From NCBI RefSeq assembly GCF_003610805.1, contig NZ_RAPF01000008.1:1-64000 (forward strand): a DNA stretch of 64,000 nucleotides, written 5' to 3'. The notes under the pieces are model-generated. The model searched no databases. It was not told where the DNA came from and was given only the letters and a program-made list of their open reading frames with translations. Positions 33,341 through 42,657 of the stretch are shown here, in pieces (positions within the stretch are counted from its first letter, which is position 1; every line of letters begins with the position of its first letter). Source of the stretch: Altericroceibacterium spongiae. GTDB lineage: Bacteria > Pseudomonadota > Alphaproteobacteria > Sphingomonadales > Sphingomonadaceae. The translations under genes and the position numbers were made by a program.

Positions 33341-34942
33341 TCATGGCTTGTTGGGGGAAACGGCAAGCCGTTCAGCCATATTCTCATGCGTTATGAGGAT
33401 AGCGCCCTGTGTGCGTGCAACGATCCGCTTCGAAAGATTATCCATCACCTGTGCGGCAAGCGGCGCATCGAGCCCGGCCGTGGGTTCATCCAGCAACAGC
33501 CAGGGGGCCGGGGAGAGAAGGGCACGGGCCAGCGACAGGCGACGACGCTCCCCGCCCGACAGCCTTTCGCCATTTTCTCCGATCCAGCTATCGAGCCGCC
33601 GAGGCAGATCGTCGATCACATCGATCAGACAGGCATCGCGCAGTGCCTCGCGCATTTGTTCCTCGCTCGCATCGGGCAGGGCAAGGCGGAGATTGTCGCG
33701 CACCGTGCCCGATAAAAGCTGCGCATCCTGCGGCGCATACGCGAAAATAGTCCGCCGCTGCGCGGGCGATAACCAGGCAGCATCGATTCCGTCTATCTGC
33801 GCCATGGAAGGGGAAAGGGGGCGCAGGCCGATCACCGCTTCGATCAGGCTGGTTTTGCCGATCCCCGAAGGCGCGCGGATAATCGCCACATGGCCGCGTC
33901 GCGCCGGTTCTGGCAGAAATGCGGGGAAATGCACATCACGCGCTTTGAGTGCGATTTCCTCGCTCGCTTCGAGCTTTTCGCTGGTGAGAACGGCATCGAG
34001 CCGTTCTGCGGCTTTCCGGGCCGCGCCGCGTTCGATTTCGCGCTGAATCAAGGGGCTGAGCCCGTCAATTCCCATCGTTCCGGCCAGCGCTGCCAGAGCG
34101 GCGAGGGCAGGGCCTGCGGGGAGGGCCGCGAGCGCACAAAGCGTGGCCGCCAGTGCGATGGCGACGGCGCGTAAAGCTTCGACGCGTGACAGGGCCTTGT
34201 GATGCGCGATCTGCGCATCGAGCAGCGCCTCTTCGGCCAGTGCGGTGCGATCAAGCGCCCAGTCCTGCAAGCCGTAACAGCGTAATTCGGGCGCCGCATC
34301 GATAATGCCCGATAATGTCTCGCGCAGATCCTCGCTTGCCGCGGCGATGGCTTCGGCGCTTTCGTCGATAGAAGGGCGCAGACGCTGCATTGCCGCAATC
34401 GTCCCTGCGCCCACAATAATGAGGGCGAGGGCGGACAGCCAGCCAGCCAGCAACGTCATCGCCAGAGCGGCGGCGAGCGAGGCGAAGGCAGCAAATCCGG
34501 CGGGGCGGCGGACCAGCGCAGTCTCCGTCAGCCCGACATCGCTGACCAGGCGCGTCAGCGCGGAGCCTCTGCCAAGACCGAGCGCTTTGACCGGCGGCTG
34601 TTCGGTAATGGCGTGAAACAGCTCTTTGCGCAGCCGGGCCATCGATCCGAGCGCCGCATTATGGCCGGTCAGCCTTTCGCCGTAACGCGCACCGGTGCGC
34701 ATGATTGCCAGCAGGCGGATTCCGGCGCTGGGCAGCATATAGTTGAACGCATTGGCAACCGCAGGCCCGGCCGCCCCGGCGAGTGCGGCGGCGGTCAGGA
34801 ACCAGCCCGACAGGCCGAGCAGCACGACCGAAGCGATGGCGGCGAGCGCAGCGCAGATAAAGGCCTGCCGCCAGACTTTCCGGCGCGCACGATTTTCGCC
34901 TCTCAGCAGAGCGGCGAGGGCGGTGTCCTTTGTCCTGCTCAT
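33341..34942 (-). CDS. cydC: Thiol reductant ABC exporter subunit CydC
   Basis: This 533-residue ABC half-transporter has six N-terminal membrane helices (1-300) followed by an ATPase domain with Walker A APSGIGKTS, signature LSGGERRRLSLARALL and Walker B WLLLDEPTAGLD. With CydD it exports glutathione/cysteine to the periplasm (family knowledge), which is needed to assemble cytochrome bd hemes. Its ATG overlaps the cydD stop (ATGA). It is placed divergently from cydABX, giving a complete cytochrome bd module. Confidence 0.92.
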   Translation of the reverse strand: MSRTKDTALAALLRGENRARRKVWRQAFICAALAAIASVVLLGLSGWFLTAAALAGAAGPAVANAFNYMLPSAGIRLLAIMRTGARYGERLTGHNAALGSMARLRKELFHAITEQPPVKALGLGRGSALTRLVSDVGLTETALVRRPAGFAAFASLAAALAMTLLAGWLSALALIIVGAGTIAAMQRLRPSIDESAEAIAAASEDLRETLSGIIDAAPELRCYGLQDWALDRTALAEEALLDAQIAHHKALSRVEALRAVAIALAATLCALAALPAGPALAALAALAGTMGIDGLSPLIQREIERGAARKAAERLDAVLTSEKLEASEEIALKARDVHFPAFLPEPARRGHVAIIRAPSGIGKTSLIEAVIGLRPLSPSMAQIDGIDAAWLSPAQRRTIFAYAPQDAQLLSGTVRDNLRLALPDASEEQMREALRDACLIDVIDDLPRRLDSWIGENGERLSGGERRRLSLARALLSPAPWLLLDEPTAGLDAPLAAQVMDNLSKRIVARTQGAILITHENMAERLAVSPNKP

Positions 34943-36606
34943 GGCCGTGCTCCCTGAAGAGTGCGGGCTTGCAGATCGATCCGTCTCGGGCAGATCGCGG
35001 CCAGCGCGGGGCTATGGGTGGCGATGATCGCCGTATGGCCGGGCAGGGTTTCGCGCAGCAGAGCGATAATCGCCGCTTCGCTGTCCGGGTCAAGATGAGC
35101 GGTCGGCTCGTCCAGCAGCAGGATCGGTGCCTCTTTCAGCAAAGCGCGGGCGAGGGCGAGGCGGCGCCTTTCACCGCCCGACAGGCCGCTGCCGCGCGGA
35201 TCGATGGCCATATGCAAGCCGCCGCGTCTGGCCAGCATGGGCGCAAGGCCGACTTTTTCGGCTATTGCTTCCACCTCTTCACGCGATGCGTCCGGACGGG
35301 CGAGGGCGATATTTTCGGCCACTGTGCCGGGCAGCATCAGCGTCGATTGTCCACACCATCCGGCGAGCGAGGAGAGATCGGCCTGCGGATCGAGCGCGGT
35401 CCCGTCGAGCCGGATCGTGCCCTGCCGAGGGGCGAGGCCGATCAGCGCATGAAGAATCGAGCTTTTGCCGCTGCCCGAGGGGCCGACCAGCGCCACCGCT
35501 TCGCCACTGCCGACTGTGAGGTCGAAACCGGCAATCGCATCGTGATCGCTCTCTTCATGCCGGATGGTGAGGTTTTCCAGAACCACAGCGGGGGCGGCCT
35601 GTGTCGCCGCAGCCTGTGCGGGCGGAGCGCTGCGTTCGACCGGCGTCAGCAGCGGCTCGAGCCGGGTGATCGCCGTCTCTGCGGCCTGTCTGTCATGATA
35701 AGCCGCCGCCAGACGGCGCAGGGGCGCGTAAAATTCCGGGGCGAGGGCAAGGACGAACATCCCTTCGGCCAGTGTCAGCGTCTCGGGCACGGGGAGGGGG
35801 AAGAGCCCCAGCAGATTGAACCCGGCATAGACTGCGACCAGCGCCACCGACAGAGCGGCAAAGAATTCGAGCGAGGCGGAGGAGAGGAAGGCGACCCGCA
35901 GCACTTTCATGGTGCGCCGCGCGACTTCCGCCGCGGCCTCTCCGATGCGACCGGCCTCGCGGTCGCCCGCATCGAAGGCGATAATGACCGGGAGGGCGCG
36001 CAGCCGGTCGGCAAACAGATCGGACAGGCGGGCCAGCGCATCGAATTGTTTGCGCGACTGATCGGCCGCCGCACCGCCTGCCAGCGCCATCGCAATGACG
36101 AAAGGAATCAGTGTGCCGAGCAGAATCAGCGTGGCGAACAGGCTGGCGCAGGCCGCAGCGGCCAGCACCAGCAGCGGCGCGGCCGTGGCGGCGAAGCGGG
36201 CGGGCAGGAAGCGGGTGACATGCCCGTCCAGCGCCTCCACCTCGTCGATAATGGCAGTGATCCACCCGCCGCCGGTGCGCGCTCCGCCGGGCAGACGGGC
36301 AAGTGCGGTGGAAAGGACTCGGCCGCGCAGAGTCGATTTGACGCGCCGTGCATCATTTGCGCCGGCCCGCAGGGCGAGGGCGGAAGACAGGCCGCGCACC
36401 ACGCCGCTGGCCGCCATCAGCAATAACCACGGCCATACAGATTCTCCCTTAGTCAGCGCGCTGACTGTCCAGGCAAGCCCTGCGGCGAACAAAATGGCGC
36501 CGCAACTATCTGATAACAGGCCGATTGTTGCCCCTTTAGAGGGGCGACCGGCGACCGGCTTCAGGAGCTTTCTGGCTACGATTGGGTCAATTCGACCTGT
36601 TGACAT
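34939..36606 (-). CDS. cydD: Thiol reductant ABC exporter subunit CydD
   Basis: This 555-residue ABC half-transporter has a transmembrane domain (about 25-310) and an ATPase domain with Walker A VGPSGSGKSS, signature LSGGERRRLALARALLKEAP and Walker B ILLLDEPTAHLD. It pairs with CydC. The gene starts 117 bases from cydA on the opposite strand, so one regulatory region, containing an FNR-type box, could serve both directions. Length and domain order are normal for CydD. Confidence 0.92.
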   Translation of the reverse strand: MSTGRIDPIVARKLLKPVAGRPSKGATIGLLSDSCGAILFAAGLAWTVSALTKGESVWPWLLLMAASGVVRGLSSALALRAGANDARRVKSTLRGRVLSTALARLPGGARTGGGWITAIIDEVEALDGHVTRFLPARFAATAAPLLVLAAAACASLFATLILLGTLIPFVIAMALAGGAAADQSRKQFDALARLSDLFADRLRALPVIIAFDAGDREAGRIGEAAAEVARRTMKVLRVAFLSSASLEFFAALSVALVAVYAGFNLLGLFPLPVPETLTLAEGMFVLALAPEFYAPLRRLAAAYHDRQAAETAITRLEPLLTPVERSAPPAQAAATQAAPAVVLENLTIRHEESDHDAIAGFDLTVGSGEAVALVGPSGSGKSSILHALIGLAPRQGTIRLDGTALDPQADLSSLAGWCGQSTLMLPGTVAENIALARPDASREEVEAIAEKVGLAPMLARRGGLHMAIDPRGSGLSGGERRRLALARALLKEAPILLLDEPTAHLDPDSEAAIIALLRETLPGHTAIIATHSPALAAICPRRIDLQARTLQGARP

Positions 36607-36642
36607 AACTACACTGTCCTAGGAAGTTTTGTTTCGCCTTCT

Positions 36643-36656
36643 TTGACTCCGGTCAA
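36643..36656. promoter_or_regulatory. FNR/FixK-type box upstream of cydABX
   Basis: TTGACTCCGGTCAA matches the TTGAY-N4-RTCAA palindrome bound by FNR/FixK-family oxygen-responsive regulators. It lies 68 bases before the cydA start in the cydD-cydA divergent region, consistent with activation of the high-affinity oxidase at low oxygen. Confidence 0.75.
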
Positions 36657-36723
36657 GGATAAGCGGCTGCGGGAGTCGCATTGGCGCGAACATTAATCCT
36701 CTGACCCTCCAGGAGGCTGTATA

Positions 36724-38298
36724 ATGATCGATCCCACCGTGGTCGACCTGTCTCGATTGCAATTTGCCCTGACAGCACTCTACCATTTTCTTTTCGTACC
36801 GCTCACATTGGGGCTCAGCTTCATGCTGGTCATCATGGAGTCGGTCTATGTCATGACCAACCGGCCGATCTGGCGCCGGATCACCCGCTTCTGGGCGAAA
36901 CTGTTCGGCATCAACTTCGTGCTTGGTGTCGCAACCGGTTTGACGATGGAATTCCAGTTCGGCACGAACTGGTCCTATTTCTCCCATTATGTCGGCGATA
37001 TTTTCGGGGCGCCTCTGGCGATCGAGGGTCTGATGGCCTTCTTCCTCGAAGCGACTTTTGTCGGCCTGATGTTCTTTGGCTGGGATCGCCTTTCCAAAGT
37101 GGGGCATCTCTTCGTCACCTTCATGGTGGCGCTGGGCACCAATCTTTCGGCTCTGTGGATTCTGATTGCCAATGGCTGGATGCAGCATCCTACGGGCAGC
37201 ACATTCAATCCGGACTCCATGCGGATGGAAGTCTCCGATTTCGGGGCGGTGCTGTTCAATCCGGTGGCACAGGCTAAATTCGTCCATACGGTGAGTGCTG
37301 GCTATGTCGTGGCCTCCGTCTTCGTGCTGGGCATTTCCTGCTGGTATATGCTGCGCGGCCGGTTCCCCGGTTTCGCCAAGCGTTCCATGGTGGTGGCTTC
37401 CGCATTCGGGCTCGCCTCTTCGCTTTCCGTCGTCGTTCTGGGCGATGAAAGCGGCTATGCGCTGACCGACAACCAGAAGATGAAACTCGCCGCTATCGAA
37501 GCGGCCTGGCACACCGAACCGGCACCTGCCGGGCTGACACTGGTCGGGATTCCCGATCTTCAGGCGCGTGAAACCCGCTATGAAGTGAAGATTCCCTATG
37601 TCCTCGGCCTGATCGGAACGCGTAGTCTCGACGGGGAAGTGACCGGCATGTCCGAACTGGTTCTGCAGGCGCAGGAACGTATCGAACACGGCCTTGTCGC
37701 TTATGACGCGGTCGAAGCGCTGAAGCAGAATCCCGAGGATTCCGCTGCTCGCACCACATTCGAGAATAATCGCAACGATCTGGGCTATGCTCTGCTGCTG
37801 AAGCGTTATGTGGAGGACCCGCGGGAAGCCACACCGGCGCAGATCCAGAAAGCGGCCTGGGATACGGTGCCCGATGTGCCGGTGATGTTCTGGTCTTTCC
37901 GCCTGATGGCCGGTATCGGTTTTGCCCTTATCGCGCTGTTCGCCACGGCCTTCATCCTTTGCACCCTGCGTAAGCATACGGAGGCACGGTGGTTCTGGAA
38001 GCTGGCAGTGTTTGCCATTCCCTTCCCCTGGATCGCCGTGGAACTGGGCTGGATCGTTGCGGAACTGGGCCGTCAGCCCTGGGCCATCGACGGTGTGCTG
38101 CCGACTTTCCTCGGTACATCCACACTTACCCCGACGGCGCTTATCACCACGATTGTCGGCTTCACGCTCCTTTACGGAACGCTGGCTGTGATCGAGGTGC
38201 GCCTGATGCTTGCGGCAATCAAACACGGCCCGGTGGAGGATCATGACGGTCCTGAACCCGACGCCGCACGCGAACCGCACCTTCAGGTCGCGGCCTGA
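36724..38298 (+). CDS. cydA: Cytochrome bd ubiquinol oxidase subunit I
   Basis: This 524-residue integral membrane heme protein oxidises quinol and reduces oxygen to water with high affinity. The start has AGGAGG eight bases upstream. Axial-ligand regions are present: His21 (ALYHFLFVPLTLG), a second His in KFVHTVSAGYVV and Met in FWSFRLMAGIGF. The conserved GRQPW loop occurs in ELGRQPWAIDGVLPT. The quinol loop is long (LTLVGIPDLQARETRYEVKI), closer to E. coli CydA than to cyanide-insensitive CioA. First gene of cydABX. Confidence 0.96.
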   Translation: MIDPTVVDLSRLQFALTALYHFLFVPLTLGLSFMLVIMESVYVMTNRPIWRRITRFWAKLFGINFVLGVATGLTMEFQFGTNWSYFSHYVGDIFGAPLAIEGLMAFFLEATFVGLMFFGWDRLSKVGHLFVTFMVALGTNLSALWILIANGWMQHPTGSTFNPDSMRMEVSDFGAVLFNPVAQAKFVHTVSAGYVVASVFVLGISCWYMLRGRFPGFAKRSMVVASAFGLASSLSVVVLGDESGYALTDNQKMKLAAIEAAWHTEPAPAGLTLVGIPDLQARETRYEVKIPYVLGLIGTRSLDGEVTGMSELVLQAQERIEHGLVAYDAVEALKQNPEDSAARTTFENNRNDLGYALLLKRYVEDPREATPAQIQKAAWDTVPDVPVMFWSFRLMAGIGFALIALFATAFILCTLRKHTEARWFWKLAVFAIPFPWIAVELGWIVAELGRQPWAIDGVLPTFLGTSTLTPTALITTIVGFTLLYGTLAVIEVRLMLAAIKHGPVEDHDGPEPDAAREPHLQVAA

Positions 38299-38325
38299 CC
38301 AACCGGAATCAAAAGGACATTCATC

Positions 38326-39471
38326 ATGGAATGGCTCGATTATGAAATGTTACGGCTGATCTGGTGGGCCCTGCTGGGCGTGCTGCTGATCGGCTTCACC
38401 CTGACGGACGGGTTCGATCTGGGCGTCGCCTCGATCCTGCCCTTCGTCGCCAAAGGCGATGTGGAACGGCGCATGGCGATCAATGCCATCGCGCCCACCT
38501 GGGAAGGCAATCAGGTGTGGTTTATCCTCGCCGGCGGGGCGATCTTCGCTGCCTGGCCCTTCCTCTATGCCGTGAGCTTTTCCGGCTTCTATCTGGCGAT
38601 GTTCGTCGTGCTGGCGGCGCTGATCCTGCGTCCGGTGGCCTTCAAATACCGTTCCAAGAAGCCGGATGCCGCATGGCGCAGCCGGTGGGACTGGGCCCTG
38701 TTTGTCGGCGGCTTCGTCCCCACGCTGGTTTTCGGTGTGGCAGTGGGCAATGTGCTGCTGGGCGCGCCGTTCCGGATCGACAGCGATCTGCGCAGCTTTT
38801 ACGAAGGCAGCTTCTTCGCGCTCTTCTCCCCCTTCAGCCTGCTTTGCGGCCTGCTCTCGGTGGCGATGATCGTGCTGCATGGCGCAGCCTATCTGACGAT
38901 CAAGGTCGAACACGGGCCGGTGCATGACCGGGCGAAAACCTTCGGCACCTGGGCCGGTATTGCCGCTATCGTGCTCTTTGCTCTGGGCGGCCTGATGGTG
39001 GCTTTCACCAATATGGGCTATCGGGTGGATGGCGTGGTCGATACGCTCGCCCCGTCCAATCCGCTGCGCGTCCCCACAGTGCAGGCTGCCGGGGCATGGC
39101 TCGACAATTACAGCGCCTATCCGTGGATGATTATCGCTCCCGTGCTCGGCTTTGCCGGTGCCGTGCTGGCGCTGATCGGTATTCGCGGACAGAAGGAATG
39201 GCCCGCTTTTGCAGGCTCTTCCATCGCTGCGACCGGGATTATCTCCACGGTTGGCCTGTCCATGTTCCCCTTCATCCTGCCCTCCAGCATCGATCCGCGT
39301 TCCAGCCTCACATTGTGGAATGCGTCTTCGAGCGAACATACGCTGGCCATCATGCTGCTGGTGACGATCATCCTTTTGCCCATCGTGCTGCTCTATACGG
39401 CCTGGGCGTTCAAGGTGATGTTCGGCCGCGTGACGACGCAGGAAGTCAACACCAATCCGGACTTTTACTGA
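38326..39471 (+). CDS. cydB: Cytochrome bd ubiquinol oxidase subunit II
   Basis: This 381-residue membrane protein of the CydB family has the expected first helix (LIWWALLGVLLIGFTLTDGF) and PTWEGNQVWFILAGGA motif. It forms the pseudo-symmetric partner of CydA. It follows cydA by 27 bases with an AAGGA ribosome site and is followed after 21 bases by cydX. No truncation or missing segment was noted. Confidence 0.95.
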   Translation: MEWLDYEMLRLIWWALLGVLLIGFTLTDGFDLGVASILPFVAKGDVERRMAINAIAPTWEGNQVWFILAGGAIFAAWPFLYAVSFSGFYLAMFVVLAALILRPVAFKYRSKKPDAAWRSRWDWALFVGGFVPTLVFGVAVGNVLLGAPFRIDSDLRSFYEGSFFALFSPFSLLCGLLSVAMIVLHGAAYLTIKVEHGPVHDRAKTFGTWAGIAAIVLFALGGLMVAFTNMGYRVDGVVDTLAPSNPLRVPTVQAAGAWLDNYSAYPWMIIAPVLGFAGAVLALIGIRGQKEWPAFAGSSIAATGIISTVGLSMFPFILPSSIDPRSSLTLWNASSSEHTLAIMLLVTIILLPIVLLYTAWAFKVMFGRVTTQEVNTNPDFY

Positions 39472-39492
39472 TCCGAGGAAAGGACTGAAATC

Positions 39493-39609
39493 ATGTGGTA
39501 TTTTGCATGGATTCTGGGCGTAGGCCTCGCCGTGGGCTTCGGCATCCTCAATGGCATATGGCATGAATTCCATCTGCCGATCGAAGATGAAAACGAAGCG
39601 GCGGAATAA
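39493..39609 (+). CDS. cydX: CydX small subunit of cytochrome bd oxidase
   Basis: This 38-residue single-pass protein begins MWYFAWILGVGLAVGFGIL and continues NGIWHEF, then an acidic tail. This matches CydX/YbgT, which starts MWYFAWILG in enterobacteria and stabilises the heme site. A GAGGAAAGGA ribosome site precedes it. It completes the cydABX operon and is easily missed by automatic annotation because of its size. Confidence 0.95.
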   Translation: MWYFAWILGVGLAVGFGILNGIWHEFHLPIEDENEAAE

Positions 39610-39651
39610 AGCCGCCCGAAAACAGGCGCGTAGCGCGCCATTGTTCAGAGG

Positions 39652-39681
39652 AAAGGCCCGGCCATGCAGCCGGGCCTTTTT
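39652..39681. terminator. Rho-independent terminator after cydX
   Basis: An 11-base-pair stem (AAAGGCCCGGC / GCCGGGCCTTT) with a six-base loop is followed by TT on the plus strand; the preceding A-run makes it usable from the convergent gene as well. Confidence 0.88.
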
Positions 39682-39705
39682 CCTTTCGGTTTATTCGGGG
39701 CCGAT

Positions 39706-42504
39706 TTATTCCGGGGTCAGGCCGTAATAGGCATAATCGCGTTCCAGCTCGGGTTTGGCGCGTAAGGCCTGCCGGATGTCCTCGCGGCCGGCTTGATCGC
39801 CTGCCGCAAGCCGGACGATCCCGCGCAGATAGCGGGTGGAATGCTGTGCCGGGGCCAGTTTCAGCGCTTTGTCGAAATCGGCCAGAGCGGCGTCATTGTT
39901 CCCCAGACGATAATAGGCAAGGCCCCGGCTATCGAGCGTGAGCGCCGACTGACTGCTGCGTTCCACAAGCCGGGTGCAGATATCGAGCATATCCGCCATC
40001 CCGGTTTGCCATTTGGCCCGGTACCAGCAATCCAGACTCTGGATATCGATATTATCGGGCTCCTCTTCCCGTCTCGCAGTAATCAGCGCCAGACCGGCCT
40101 CGGGATCGCCCTGACGGCCCAGTATTTCCGATTTGGCGTCGAGAAAGGCGGAATCGTCATCCACCAGATCGATATAATCGTCGACCAGAGCCAGCGCTTC
40201 GTCATAATTGCCCAGATCCTGCTGCCGCACGGCTTCGGCCAGGGCATTGGCGGGAACGGGCTCCAGCGTGAAGGCTTCGCGTGCTGCATCGAGGGCCGCT
40301 TCATCCTTTCCCAGCCTGTGCTGAATACGCGCCAGCCAGAGATAGCGGTCGGCTGTCGGCTGCATATTCTGCAATTTGATCAGATCTTCCGCCGTGCCGG
40401 CGAAATCGAGGCTTTCATCGCGGAAATAGGCGCGATGCATATAGGGCTCGGCCTCTTCGGGATCGCTGGCCACCAGATCTGTGTAGAACGCCCGCAAGGC
40501 AGCCAGATGTGTGTCGCGTTCAGCTTCGTTCAGTTCCCAGATGCGCTGCGGATGCGGCGCTTCGATCCGTAACCGCATAGCTTTCAGCCGCGCAGCCCTG
40601 GCCTTTTCCGCGCTGATCGCTTCGGCCGGTAGTTCAAGCGCTTTCTGAGCCATGGTTTCTGTCACGGAAAAGCGGTTATCGCTCAGCGAAGCGGCGCGAT
40701 GGAATGAAACATTGGCCACGCCCATCTCCAGCTCCGGCCGGCCGCGCATCCGGTAAGCATCGGTTTCCTTGGGCAGGTCTATATCGATGGCAATATCGGA
40801 AAGAAGCGGTGCAATGCGGAAACTGACCGGAATATCGCGCCAGAGTGCACGCGCCCTGTCCGGATTGAAGTTGATGTCGTTGGAATCGAGCAAATTGACC
40901 GTGTAGGTCGCTTCGCTCTCGTCGAAAGACCATTCATTGTAGAGCGATCCGCGTGCCGTAACCTTCAGTATCGCTGTTTCGTTATCATAGGACACGGCCG
41001 GATCGAGAAGCGATCCCAGATCGAGAATATTGCCCACCAGCGTTTCGACGTATTGCCGGCGCATATCCTCTGTGCCTTGCAGTGCGACAGGCCGGGCCTG
41101 TGCCGCCATGGCGCCGCCCATGGAAAATTCGATCCGATAGAGGGTCGGCATGTCGATACCGGCCGTCTGGTCTAGCTCGACCGTGGCCGTGATATTCGGA
41201 TGGGTAAGATCGTTCTGCTCAATCGCTTCCAGCCCGGCCCCTTCGCGGCGCAGGGGAAGGCCATTGAAGAAGGGCAGAACCTGGTCAATATTGCCGATCC
41301 GCGTGCCGCCGCTGGTACCATCCAGCCAGTATGACTGCCCACCTATGCGTGCATGGATGATGACATGGTCGAAATCGGCCGGCATTGGCAGCATATCGGG
41401 CAGGGCATCGCCGATAGAACTGGAAACGAGCACGGCTTCCGCATCGATATCCATGGCTCGCAGCATGGCGAGCAGAAGCAGGCTTTTGGCCTTGCAGTCG
41501 CCATAGCGCTTTTCCCATGTCTCGGCCGGCGTCTGCGGCACATAATTGCCGCCCGACATGCCGTTCATGAGATAGCTGATATCGTCCTGCACCTGCTGCA
41601 CAGCCAGCGCCGCGCGTTTCAGCGGGTCTTCGCTGTCAGCCATGATCCGCTGCACTTCCCGGTCTATGGGATCGCCTGCGGCAATCAGCCCCTGCGTGTC
41701 GTAGAGCGGGGCGAAAACACGTGAGATATCTTCCCAGGAATCGAAAGTGGTGGCCTGAAGAATGGGCGGGCGCAAATAGCGCATGGGCGCATCGCCCGGC
41801 ATGTCTTCGCGTTCGGGCAAAGGGAGGGGCAGGGTGATCTCGTGATATCCGCTGGCGCTGTGTTCCTCGACCCCTTCGACCCGCGGGCCTGCCTGCCAGT
41901 GTATATTCTCCCCCTCGGGCCATGAAAAGGTAACGCGCCCATAGGCTGCTGCAACGGGTTTGGCGAAAAGCGCCTGTGTCGCCTGAACATTTCCGCCAAG
42001 CGCCTGATCTTCGAGCGAGACCGACGTAACGACGCGCAAAATATCGCCGAGCCGCAGATCCGGCACCGCCATCGTGGCGGTGAGCATGCCGTCCATTGTG
42101 CGGCGCTCAAGCTGCTGCTCACGCCGCAAGACGGTGAAGGCCTTACCTTGTTCGCGCATTTTATCGAGCACATGAATGGTTTCATCACCGCGGATAATAT
42201 CGACATGATGCGCGGTGAGGTCGCCTTTGTCGGGCATCCAGATGGCAGTGGTCGTCCCGGCAGCGGTGAGCGCCTCGGGACTGTCGAGTTTCAGCGCCTG
42301 ATCGCTGTAAACGACGAGCCGCCCATCCTCGATCCGCTGCTCCACATCGAGCAGCACGAGCTGCCCGTTGCTTTCCTGATCGATGGACGCAATATCGACG
42401 GGCTCTATCCAGTCCGGAACGGTATCGTAAAGAACCTCATCCCCCGCCAGAACCGGCGCGCCCCAAAATGCGAGCACAACCCAGCTCGCGCCCCAAAATC
42501 GCAT
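39706..42504 (-). CDS. Secreted DUF3857/transglutaminase-like protein with TPR repeats
   Basis: This 932-residue protein has a signal peptide (WGASWVVLAFWGAPVLA). A DUF3857 beta-rich domain (about 45-245) precedes a transglutaminase-like domain (about 285-400) with an intact triad: Cys337 in YGDCKAKSLLLL, His380 in DFDHVIIHA and Asp395 in YWLDGT. Residues about 640-930 form tetratricopeptide repeats (for example RLGNNDAALADFDKALKLAP). Such proteins are common in Bacteroidetes and sphingomonads, probably in the periplasm; substrates are unknown. It is a single gene, flanked by a terminator on one side and the exopolysaccharide genes on the other. Confidence 0.85.
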   Translation of the reverse strand: MRFWGASWVVLAFWGAPVLAGDEVLYDTVPDWIEPVDIASIDQESNGQLVLLDVEQRIEDGRLVVYSDQALKLDSPEALTAAGTTTAIWMPDKGDLTAHHVDIIRGDETIHVLDKMREQGKAFTVLRREQQLERRTMDGMLTATMAVPDLRLGDILRVVTSVSLEDQALGGNVQATQALFAKPVAAAYGRVTFSWPEGENIHWQAGPRVEGVEEHSASGYHEITLPLPLPEREDMPGDAPMRYLRPPILQATTFDSWEDISRVFAPLYDTQGLIAAGDPIDREVQRIMADSEDPLKRAALAVQQVQDDISYLMNGMSGGNYVPQTPAETWEKRYGDCKAKSLLLLAMLRAMDIDAEAVLVSSSIGDALPDMLPMPADFDHVIIHARIGGQSYWLDGTSGGTRIGNIDQVLPFFNGLPLRREGAGLEAIEQNDLTHPNITATVELDQTAGIDMPTLYRIEFSMGGAMAAQARPVALQGTEDMRRQYVETLVGNILDLGSLLDPAVSYDNETAILKVTARGSLYNEWSFDESEATYTVNLLDSNDINFNPDRARALWRDIPVSFRIAPLLSDIAIDIDLPKETDAYRMRGRPELEMGVANVSFHRAASLSDNRFSVTETMAQKALELPAEAISAEKARAARLKAMRLRIEAPHPQRIWELNEAERDTHLAALRAFYTDLVASDPEEAEPYMHRAYFRDESLDFAGTAEDLIKLQNMQPTADRYLWLARIQHRLGKDEAALDAAREAFTLEPVPANALAEAVRQQDLGNYDEALALVDDYIDLVDDDSAFLDAKSEILGRQGDPEAGLALITARREEEPDNIDIQSLDCWYRAKWQTGMADMLDICTRLVERSSQSALTLDSRGLAYYRLGNNDAALADFDKALKLAPAQHSTRYLRGIVRLAAGDQAGREDIRQALRAKPELERDYAYYGLTPE

Positions 42505-42657
42505 AGATCATGTCCCCTGTTACAATTGACAGTGCTGCCAGCGGAAGGGACAGGAGGCAAGGGGTGTTGGTTGGAAAAAACGGGAAGTATTTGATATCGA
42601 ATTAATATGTAAAAAAGAGAGTCTTATTAAGAAGAGGAATCAACTATAAAATACACA

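Noticed and set aside
34930-36426. 498-codon open frame opposite cydD
   Set aside because: Antisense shadow of cydD; the CydD ATPase motifs on the other strand are decisive.
36619-38280. 553-codon open frame opposite cydA
   Set aside because: Antisense shadow of cydA, rich in His/Arg/Gln as expected from reversed codons, with no family features.
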